Shown one piece after another: positions 6,501-10,475 of a DNA stretch of 10,475 nucleotides. Source of the stretch: an uncultured Bacteroidia bacterium (GTDB taxonomy: Bacteria > Bacteroidota > Bacteroidia > Bacteroidales > CAJPTX01). Position 1 is the first letter of the stretch. Each line of letters starts with the position of its first letter. The stretch is taken from the NCBI GenBank assembly GCA_938038735.1, contig CALHSW010000004.1, forward strand, positions 1-10,475. The letters run 5' to 3'. Position numbers and translations under genes: made by a program. Below the pieces are notes generated by a model. It made no database searches. It had not been told where the DNA came from and was given only the letters and a program-made list of their open reading frames with translations.

Positions 6501-8977
6501 TCGGCCCTCACCACCGTGCTCTCGGGCAGCAGCTCCCCGCCCGGCCCAACGTTCGCCCCGGTATACGCCACGGGCAGCTGCTTGACCACCGAAACCGCAT
6601 CTGCGGGTAAAGAACTCTCCGCCCACTGGTCCTCCGTGGTACTCCCCACATTCTTGCGAAACCACTTTATTTTATTGATCCCTTCCAGCCGCTTCAGCTC
6701 TATTCGCACCGGCGGCTTGCCCGCCCCATTCACGCAGACCACCGGATCCACATTGAACACTGGCTCACGCACCCTTATCACCGAGATAAAAAAGCTCGCA
6801 GTGTCCTCTAAGTCGCACATCCCCGACACCTTAACCGTATACTTCGCGTCAAGGTTGAGGCCCTTCACAAACATCCGAGGCTTGAAAGGCTGATGATCGG
6901 TATACTGGTCCGAGTTGTACAGATAGTTCATCGCCACGGGGTCATCCGAGCTCCATTCGTACTTAAAATTCGCACTCAGCGGCACATCAAGAATCGCCTT
7001 GTCAAGAGCTGAATTCCCAAAACAGAGTTCCTTCTCCCCCTCTGCTTTATCCACTTGCCCATATTTATCCAAAACAGCGCTGCTAACCTCCGCCTTTATC
7101 GACTTGAAGTCTGAAAAGTAGCCGTAAAATGCATCCTGACCAGCAGAACCATTCAGTACCCCCAAGTGAAAAACGTTTTTTCTATTTACCAGCTGATACG
7201 CCGTGCGTGACTGTATCCTAGCCCCTATAGCATCTGTATTCACCCGCATGTAGCTCCATTTGGCAGTTCGAGACTCCGCTGTGTTACTCGGGTCAGGGTG
7301 CGGCACGTTGGGGAATCGTGTCCAGTTGGCACGATTATTCAGCCAATCCTCCAGCATTTTCTCAGTACCTGTAACCCGTTCAAATTTACCACTCCCGCTC
7401 TGCTTGTAGAGCTCAAAGCCCCCGATGGCCGACCGCGCGGGATTGGCTGGATCGTCCCACGCCAGCAGGTTTAGGTAAAACACGTAACCTCCTTCCTTCG
7501 CCCTGCTAAAGGCCACCTCCGCAGATCCTACGCAGTGACCCGCTTGCGGTAGCGCTGGAATTACAGCCCCTCCCTTTTGCCCACTTCCTCCGTTATCTTC
7601 CACTCCAGACATGTGAAAAACCATAATGGGCCTATCGGCCCGAACCGCCACCCCCTTGTCGCCCGCCCCAGCCATTCGTATGCTCCTTTGCTCCCCCTCA
7701 TTCAACGTATATTTCCCCTTGCCGCTCACGCTTACCTTGGTTCCATTCTCAATTCCCAGTATGTATAAATACTCATTTTTTGGGGAGCCTACCACCCCCT
7801 GCACTATGCCGAAATCGGTTCCCCCGAGCGTCTCTTTTTCTCCCTTGGCATTCTCCATAACCGCCGGCACGAGCTGATCCGTAACATAGTCAGGATTGGG
7901 ACCATCCGTGATGTCATCGCGCGTCAGCACCACGATATCGCCCCCGCTCCCCTCATCCTTCATCACCTCCACTATCGCTCCTGCCAAGCGAGACCCCGGA
8001 GCTCTCGCGGTTTGATACCCTATAGTTTGCCCAATCCGTTCCTGGTAATCAGGCCCACTTGACCCTGTATGTTTCGCGTAGGGGGCAATGATGGACGACT
8101 CTCCCCGGTTGAGCCACAGGTAGTGTTCCCCCGCAGGTAGCACCCTCCCTATGTTCACTCCCGCCTGCTCCCCCTTTGCGCCGTTAAGCCAAATGTCGTG
8201 CGGCACCTTAATCCTTATCTTGGTGTTATCCTTCGTTGCCACTATGTTAAACGAGTTGTAGGGTGGCTCTCGCATCTGCCAATAGCGAGAATCATCGGTC
8301 CAAAGGTTTGTTTGAAACGGAACTATAAACTTCTTCCCCAGCGCATTGCTCCCCTTCAGGGCGATCAAATCCATGTTCCACCCCACCGAAATCTCAATGT
8401 ACGCCATGATCGTGGCGGAGGCCTTCATGTAGACCCCCTTCTTGGTACGGTTCAAATACGGCTTCGCCGCGTACGGGTCCGACTCCGCCCACCCCAGCAC
8501 ATTTTCTATGTATGCAGGTTTGTTGACTCTGCCCAAATTCTCACCCGTACCCGTATACTTCCAAGCTCTATAGAACAGCGTCATCGGCTGCGTGACATCA
8601 GTAAAATTTCGATTGCTATTAGCATCGTACGTATCTGTCAGCTCCAAAGTTCTCGTTGTGGAAGCGGGCACGGTGAACTTTATGGGCTGAAAGCCCGGCT
8701 CGGCGGGCAAGGCAATCTCTACATCGGCTGGAACACCCAGCGCAGTCACATGAAGAAATACATGGAACTCATGTGTGCTTGAGACATGCCCTCTATTCAC
8801 CTCTGGCACATCAAACCAAAACTCCCGGCCCGTCTGGGCATGCGTCAACCCCGGCAGCAGCACCAACAAGGATAGCACCGCCAGCGCAACCATCCGCCCC
8901 AGCAGCCCTTGCCCGCTATAGCATTTCTTGCGCCCTATACCCTTTACTCCTTCCATCGTGTAAGCCTCCCGTGTCAT
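521..8977 (-). CDS. Giant multi-PKD/Ig-module surface protein with T9SS type B sorting domain
   Basis: Predicted secreted, cell-surface adhesin-like protein of 2,818 residues. In order: a signal peptide with a long basic n-region and hydrophobic core at about 30-42, cleaved after THA (47); an N-terminal region at about 48-630 that opens with GREFWFDVP and ends near GYFSDF, resembling the IgGFc-binding-type domain found at the head of many Bacteroidota PKD proteins; about 22 Ig/PKD-like modules at 631-2720, including canonical WDFGDG at 2669; and a type B T9SS sorting domain at 2721-2818 with RWGEKIF, GWDG, ATGVYAW and terminal VTLLR. Known family behaviour: such proteins cross the inner membrane by Sec and the outer membrane by T9SS, often with a PorP/SprF-like partner; none is visible here. 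The start at ATG 8977 is chosen for a purine-rich GGAAGGG seven bases upstream. ATG 8956 also has GGGAGG at good spacing, and the frame stays open to TTG 9061. The ligand is unknown; similarity to gliding adhesins such as SprB is general only. Confidence 0.95.
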   Translation of the reverse strand: MTREAYTMEGVKGIGRKKCYSGQGLLGRMVALAVLSLLVLLPGLTHAQTGREFWFDVPEVNRGHVSSTHEFHVFLHVTALGVPADVEIALPAEPGFQPIKFTVPASTTRTLELTDTYDANSNRNFTDVTQPMTLFYRAWKYTGTGENLGRVNKPAYIENVLGWAESDPYAAKPYLNRTKKGVYMKASATIMAYIEISVGWNMDLIALKGSNALGKKFIVPFQTNLWTDDSRYWQMREPPYNSFNIVATKDNTKIRIKVPHDIWLNGAKGEQAGVNIGRVLPAGEHYLWLNRGESSIIAPYAKHTGSSGPDYQERIGQTIGYQTARAPGSRLAGAIVEVMKDEGSGGDIVVLTRDDITDGPNPDYVTDQLVPAVMENAKGEKETLGGTDFGIVQGVVGSPKNEYLYILGIENGTKVSVSGKGKYTLNEGEQRSIRMAGAGDKGVAVRADRPIMVFHMSGVEDNGGSGQKGGAVIPALPQAGHCVGSAEVAFSRAKEGGYVFYLNLLAWDDPANPARSAIGGFELYKQSGSGKFERVTGTEKMLEDWLNNRANWTRFPNVPHPDPSNTAESRTAKWSYMRVNTDAIGARIQSRTAYQLVNRKNVFHLGVLNGSAGQDAFYGYFSDFKSIKAEVSSAVLDKYGQVDKAEGEKELCFGNSALDKAILDVPLSANFKYEWSSDDPVAMNYLYNSDQYTDHQPFKPRMFVKGLNLDAKYTVKVSGMCDLEDTASFFISVIRVREPVFNVDPVVCVNGAGKPPVRIELKRLEGINKIKWFRKNVGSTTEDQWAESSLPADAVSVVKQLPVAYTGANVGPGGELLPESTVVRAEVWKNSCTWSFRRPVQVMRQPVVPRIVLDKGATDCSDPIGGGYGRELTIKDGNASLAMTGQKYWIDYGDGNSEELTLDKLKNGEKHLFPARERDYTVKLYTQDAEESCRADAVDVVVGAKPVPQVLLTAGPPKFCSGSEIVKVENGSQLAKRYQWSYLTQEPGGALVKPETLLGTGAQIDMSRGDLNGGKLLAKGSALEYVFKLTAYNGTCEASDEASVTVLPNAEFTGKLAPKRTDPAASCGPYEYEYTATGASGVARYEWRWKRADKSDWQPFKTGGPVADGALEKVAITFTNETSEDKVYEVQLATWAAEGGCGQEMEFEEVLVPPSFSVKIEGPRVEVCPDANGKKEVVLKNQTVGNAAGIVYQWAIDGVASNQAMPATEFRHTFTNADVANPKEFVVSLTARRGACTQKEETTVELYPLVAPRFSLQEWDTLTGAPVGPMVANGEYCSPLKMVGTAMGAAQYTWVTKFKGAVVAQSSGVNYEYKYSNPGRVSLNLEVELKGTNAEGCSGSYSQRYVLMPAIDATIVAQEQQACAPDSRVLVTVPGKNRNPASAQYELQGHDWEALTGTPRTDPDGAEIRYRMPGEYRLTLKVTNGKCSAIGKSSPIRILAGVQPALEALAADALVGCSPHSVELKPVMRSLDGATWVRWEFGDGEEDTKAGAVTHAFNATGPSSVKYKVRLTAGNGTQCDARSKPAEVEVTVYPSPTGGGNVLASADPCRPQEWKVENLESVVPADEVVWSFTPSGAGGTAVERRGKPDGLQWDVVLRNGLPNDPVRYTYSQVAYKQWAGGPRCASQPATGAVVVGPTLQQRFDLVAPAGICGSGEVTFTDNTTGGKKETVTHSWTVDGRPEAHTKLGDEFKLELKNTTQARFDHVVRVETTQTTADGRACKRLYTPDFVVPVFPVGQASIAWSVVDRCAVPMVVRAQAAGVASDAACVWKTSVPQTVSSTGMGVVEFEFKNDALEDDKEFTIELSTSQKWAGGPTCAGKAAPVKVRVPASPRAKVDVVSQTRTKECGELQVKLDGSKSTGLSKPGSSYAWDFGNGTQGSGKTVSQTYRNVGFAGTDEKYTATLTVRNAEGCTDQVTLPFTVHPKVMARFTLRTDKLCTPFEATIENLSINADRYEWKLTNPDEAITPSDPMSFKYTFDNTSRTTTQVRSLELTAVTQHPDGVTCTGVSVPQSVTVPPRLEPTFKLTTAAAGCSPLEVKVENTTPNGMVVNGAYTWNWGDFHTETGPGPHSYTIENGDRAVSLRVPVSLEVSDGHGCRAKAAVQEVEIYPSVVADFSASPSGGCSPLEVEIVNTRPSPAYSYAWALGTQGTSSQVSPGKLTYENPHLDRAESQKEHLVLKTWLTAHQECKAQKDVTIEVWPRVIAGFELSATEGCDPLEVTVKDKTQSAPGVRQYVWEASDGQRWLAAEPTFTFRNESRTTTRTIDLSVRVNSAQGCGDTWKTQLTVHATPTSGFEIEGAARGCSPFTLALKDKAEGKDLQYTYDFGDGKVLQGDYTGQRMEHVYSNMTADPAAHVLVQRVKTLEGCWAETSQQVFVNPQVTADYGIQPGTSGCSPFEVQMTNHSINATRYEWEYGDGGISAQENPAHQYVNISPQDVTHKLFFVAHSDYGCSDTVVQDVMVYASPSARFEATPPAQLFPSTRVSVDNQSQPLVNGWDYHWAWGDGQSSQGVSPDPHVYETWGDPANDFIIPIVLTVTNGHCKSVARKEVIIRAPKPMVEFTANRMSGCPPLEVQMLNSTKYATTSKWYFDDGTEPSTDPEPRHVFDEPGSYHVRLVAEGPGGTQEQFLVFEVFQRPVVEFKVEPERVFLPGAEVQALNLSVDAHSFRWDFGDGATSLEESPRHTYEAPGRYNVKLTGLSQQGCEGSKVIEDAVFVDGSGRIRFPTAFQPTGQGGEYGPRDHHNAVFHPFIEGSVQDYRLMVFTRWGEKIFQTTDVNKGWDGYFNGAPCATGVYAWRAVGTFYDGSVFDVKGSVTLLR
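524..817 (-). other. T9SS type B C-terminal sorting domain (within the giant gene)
   Basis: The last 98 residues (2721-2818) carry the hallmarks of the CHU_C / gliding-motility-associated C-terminal domain: FPTAFQP at the start, then YRLMVFTRWGEKIF, a GWDGYFNG turn, CATGVYAWR, and a terminal G-SVTLLR strand. In characterised Bacteroidota this fold is the T9SS recognition signal. Type B domains differ from the type A domains of gingipains and are linked to PorP/SprF-like outer-membrane partners. It is intact to the stop codon, so the protein should be competent for secretion if the host has T9SS. Confidence 0.92.
818..7087 (-). repeat. Tandem array of about 22 Ig/PKD-like modules (protein-level repeat)
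   Basis: Residues 631-2720 are built of modules of about 75-110 residues. Each typically opens with a Cys-Pro motif, has a Y/W-x-W strand near its middle (WDFGDG or variants), and closes with a second Cys just before its last strand. First-motif positions by eye: about 653, 748, 860, 961, 1067, 1168, 1277, 1363, 1456, 1547, 1652, 1748, 1846, 1938, 2032, 2124, 2215, 2303, 2393, 2478, 2568 and 2645. Modules from about 1938 onward are most alike (GCSPLEV or GCSPFEV), with motif spacing of 267-286 bases in the DNA. Earlier ones are more divergent and longer. The PKD fold forms an extended beta-sandwich rod in surface proteins, so the array is probably a stalk. Boundaries and count are approximate. 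The DNA copies are diverged, so this is not a simple nucleotide tandem repeat. Confidence 0.85.
7088..8836 (-). other. N-terminal IgGFc-binding-like domain (within the giant gene)
   Basis: Residues 48-630 follow the signal peptide without PKD motifs. Visible marks are GREFWFDVP at the mature N-terminus, several beta-rich segments such as NSFNIVATKDNTKIRIKVP, a GEHYLWLNRGESS segment, RPIMVFHMSG, and the closing FHLGVLNGS ... YGYFSDF. This layout resembles the IgGFc_binding family placed at the N-terminus of many Bacteroidota type B T9SS proteins. The family name comes from eukaryotic homologues, and antibody binding should not be assumed here. The domain is probably the distal, ligand-facing tip of the rod, which is inference. 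Confidence 0.6.
8837..8977 (-). other. Signal peptide of the giant surface protein
   Basis: Residues 1-47 counted from ATG 8977: a long basic n-region (R, K, K, R, K, K, R among the first 28), a hydrophobic core VALAVLSLLVLLPG at about 30-43, and a probable signal peptidase I site after T-H-A, giving a mature N-terminus of QTGREFWF. No lipobox cysteine is present, so it is not a lipoprotein signal. The n-region is long under every upstream start; starting at ATG 8956 shortens it to about 22 residues, and starting at ATG 8893 leaves a conventional short signal peptide. Confidence 0.8.
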
Positions 8978-8982
8978 ATCGC

Positions 8983-8993
8983 TTCCCTTCCTT
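8983..8993 (-). promoter_or_regulatory. Ribosome-binding-like purine run supporting the ATG at 8977
   Basis: On the minus strand GGAAGGG (8991-8985) lies seven bases before ATG 8977 inside an A-rich stretch. This is the main reason for preferring this start. Bacteroidota depend weakly on Shine-Dalgarno pairing, so the support is moderate. A rival GGGAGG (8970-8965) sits eight bases before ATG 8956. Confidence 0.4.
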
Positions 8994-9026
8994 TTTCGCC
9001 GCGCCGCACACCCCACCGTATCTCTA

Positions 9027-9034
9027 AAAACGTA
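9027..9034 (-). promoter_or_regulatory. Weak candidate -7 box for the giant gene
   Basis: The minus strand reads TACGTTTT, close to the Bacteroidota -7 consensus TAnnTTTG. A TTG triplet lies about 24 bases upstream, slightly farther than the usual spacing to the -33 element. If real, transcription would begin about 40 bases before ATG 8977 and downstream of TTG 9061, which would rule out that longer start. The match is imperfect and could be chance. Confidence 0.25.
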
Positions 9035-9101
9035 AAATCGCCCCCACTTGTTACACCCCAATCCGCATAGGAGGGTAAGACAACTGCGTAGGGGCAGCTC
9101 C

Positions 9102-9278
9102 GTAGCACCCCCGCACCGCTACAATTGGCGATGCAAACAACGGCATCGCAACCGCTGCGTTTTCCGTCCGCAGGCCGGTCTCTCAATAGCCGGGGGGGGA
9201 CCCCCCGGATTCTCGCCTAAAAGGCGAGCCAGTCTGAAAGACAGACCCTCGTGACCCTTGCCCGCAGCGGCAACCGCT
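9102..9278. other. Hairpin-rich intergenic segment between the nuclease gene and the giant gene
   Basis: The 307-base gap 8978-9283 holds no credible gene. Seven inverted repeats follow one another: 9102-9122 (5 bp), 9128-9149 (7 bp, GCGATGC/GCATCGC), 9155-9173 (5 bp), 9190-9208 (8 bp, CCGGGGGG/CCCCCCGG), 9212-9228 (7 bp, CTCGCCT/AGGCGAG), 9232-9246 (5 bp, GTCTG/CAGAC) and 9266-9278 (5 bp, AGCGG/CCGCT). None is followed by a U run on the minus strand, so no canonical terminator for the nuclease gene is visible. The three longest stems are unlikely to be chance individually, while the 5-bp stems could be. The segment may be a structured mRNA end, a leader of the giant gene, or a small intergenic repeat. 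I see no tRNA or known riboswitch in it. Confidence 0.5.
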
Positions 9279-9283
9279 CAACC

Positions 9284-10475
9284 CTACTCGCCAACCGCCT
9301 GCAGCTTCCCATCCTCCACCTCCATCCGCACATCCTCCTTCCCCTCCTCCCGGATGATGCACTCCGCGATGTTCCGCGTCTTCGAGGAGAAGCTCACCCC
9401 CAGCCTCACCACCCCCCGCCGATCCATCGCGAACGGCGCCGCGTACCCCTTCGCCTCGATCTGCGCCATCGCCTCCGCCGCCGGCCGGTCCAGCTTGAAC
9501 TCAAAGATGTAGACGAGGTCCGGCGTGAGCACCACCGTGTCGATCCGCCCCGCGCTGACCCCCAGCTCCTTGTACGTCTCCAGCCCCATCCCGTAGAATA
9601 TCGTCACCAGGATGTCCTGGAAGTGCGACTCCCGGTCGCCCTGCAGGTTGTAGCTGAACCCCGCGATGAACGCGTGCAGGCTCCCCAGCAGCTCCTCCAC
9701 GTCGCCCGCCACCATGCGGTCCCGCATCCCCTGGATGCTCAGCCCCCGCACCTCCTCCACCCGGAAGAGGTAGGGCGACAGCCCCTTGTAGAACGCGGCG
9801 CGCACCTCCCCGTTCGGGAACGCCAGCTCGCAGCTGCCCGCCGCCGCGCTGTAGCTCGCGATGGTCAGGTAGCCCGCCTGGTAGAGCAGCGGCACCAGCC
9901 CGATGCTCCCCAGGTCGCCCGCGCCCAGCGCGTCCAGCCCCATGCGGCAGCGGCGGAGCTCGGCGACCGACACCCGCTGCTTTACGACCCGCTTGAAGAG
10001 CAGAGTCGGCGTGCCCGTCTCGTACCAGTAGCAGCCGTAATCCCGCTTCTTGAGCGCCAGCATCAGGCTGAACGGGTTGTACACGCCCTCCTCCACCCGG
10101 GGCGAGAAGCGGTAGCCGTCGTACATCGCCTTGAGCTTCCCGTAGGCCTCGGCGAGGGGCTGCCCATTCCTTTCCGCCAGCCGGCGCACCCCCTCCCCGA
10201 GATTGGCCTGCAGCTCTTCCCCCGTGATGCCGCAGAGCGCGGCGTACGGCTCGTCCAAACTGATATCCTCCAGGTTGTTCAGCCCGCTGAAGATGTTGAG
10301 GTGCGCGAAGCGGGTGATGCCCGTCAGGAAGACGAACCGCAGGTGGTCGCCCGCCCCCTTGAGCGCCCCGTAGAAGGCCCGCAGCTCCCGCTGGTTGCGC
10401 GCCAAAAGCTCCTCGTCGTCGATGGCGTCCAGCATCGGCTTGTCGTACTCGTCCACCAGCACCACCACCGGCCGC
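9284..10475 (-). CDS. AAA-ATPase-like / PD-(D/E)XK nuclease family protein, N-terminus cut by window edge
   Basis: Predicted ATPase-nuclease fusion; the frame is open to the end of the window and stops at TAG 9286-9284. Numbering from the GTG at 10468, which is internal, VVLVDEYDKP at 2-11 is the Walker B strand. Then come FVFLTGITRF, with the sensor-like TGITR, SGLNNLEDISLDEPYA, YDGYRFS, VYNPFSLMLALKKRDYG and YWYETGTPTLLFK, a set typical of the AAA-ATPase-like family (PF09820). The C-terminal PDDEXK_9-type domain has GRID at 307-310, FEFK at 322-325 and QIEAKGY at 336-342, so its catalytic residues are intact. Family members run to roughly 500-580 residues, so about 100-150 N-terminal residues including Walker A are missing to the right. 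Codons end almost always in G or C. It lies upstream of the giant gene on the same strand, but 307 bases of hairpin-rich DNA argue against one operon. Function in the cell is unknown. Confidence 0.92.
   Translation of the reverse strand, partial: RPVVVLVDEYDKPMLDAIDDEELLARNQRELRAFYGALKGAGDHLRFVFLTGITRFAHLNIFSGLNNLEDISLDEPYAALCGITGEELQANLGEGVRRLAERNGQPLAEAYGKLKAMYDGYRFSPRVEEGVYNPFSLMLALKKRDYGCYWYETGTPTLLFKRVVKQRVSVAELRRCRMGLDALGAGDLGSIGLVPLLYQAGYLTIASYSAAAGSCELAFPNGEVRAAFYKGLSPYLFRVEEVRGLSIQGMRDRMVAGDVEELLGSLHAFIAGFSYNLQGDRESHFQDILVTIFYGMGLETYKELGVSAGRIDTVVLTPDLVYIFEFKLDRPAAEAMAQIEAKGYAAPFAMDRRGVVRLGVSFSSKTRNIAECIIREEGKEDVRMEVEDGKLQAVGE
9428..9507 (-). repeat. Inverted repeat, right copy (nuclease core)
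   Basis: Partner of the repeat at 77-156, in opposite orientation and about 9.3 kb away. It encodes the FEFKLD to YAAPFA part of the nuclease domain. The near-identity includes third codon positions, so it exceeds what protein conservation alone requires. Confidence 0.9.

Noticed and set aside
818..7087. CRISPR array suggested by the regular periodicity
   Set aside because: The period of about 270 bases matches protein modules inside one open frame, and the repeats are degenerate at the DNA level.
9062..9283. Possible tRNA or riboswitch among the hairpins
   Set aside because: No cloverleaf with a T-loop GTTCGA-type sequence could be built in either direction, and no known riboswitch core was recognised.
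9258..9512. Plus-strand open frame that resembles a minus-strand frame at 72-329
   Set aside because: Both are the antisense shadow of the same nuclease C-terminus, so their likeness comes from the inverted paralogues and does not indicate a second gene family.
1..10475. Insertion sequence or composite transposon bounded by the nuclease copies
   Set aside because: No transposase or integrase frame, no terminal inverted repeats beyond the coding homology, and no target-site duplication could be seen; similarity ends exactly at the stop codons.

Overview
This window looks like part of a Bacteroidota chromosome with fairly high GC for that phylum. The strongest evidence is a very large secreted protein ending in a type B C-terminal sorting domain of the type IX secretion system (T9SS), a system confined to this phylum. 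The two flanking genes belong to the AAA-ATPase-like / PD-(D/E)XK nuclease family, which is often present in many copies in Bacteroidales genomes. A finer placement, such as Porphyromonas-like or Alistipes-like Bacteroidales, is only a guess.

Layout. (1) Bases 1-300, plus strand: the last 99 codons of an AAA-ATPase/PD-(D/E)XK nuclease gene whose N-terminal part lies outside the window. (2) Bases 301-520: a non-coding gap between convergent genes, holding one clear hairpin terminator at 375-403. (3) Bases 521-8977, minus strand: a single giant gene of about 2,818 codons. Its product has a signal peptide, an N-terminal region of about 580 residues resembling the IgGFc-binding-type domain, about 22 tandem Ig/PKD-like modules, and the T9SS type B sorting domain. 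It fills 81% of the window. (4) Bases 8978-9283: a non-coding gap with a run of hairpins, a G8 tract and a weak promoter candidate, lying upstream of the giant gene and downstream of the next gene. (5) Bases 9284-10475, minus strand: a second, longer copy of the nuclease gene, cut by the window edge.

The two nuclease genes point towards each other, so the giant gene sits between inverted homologous copies about 9.1 kb apart. They share an 80-base core with one mismatch. This arrangement could allow inversion of the interval or gene conversion between the copies. No transposase, integrase, CRISPR array, tRNA or rRNA was seen.

How the parts work together: the giant protein is probably exported by Sec, passed across the outer membrane by T9SS and held at the cell surface as a long adhesin-like rod. 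The secretion machinery and any PorP/SprF-like partner are not in the window. The nuclease genes show no evident functional link to it. I found no clearly new system. The points most worth checking are the inverted nuclease pair, the break in the cysteine pattern of the last three modules, and the hairpin-rich leader of the giant gene.
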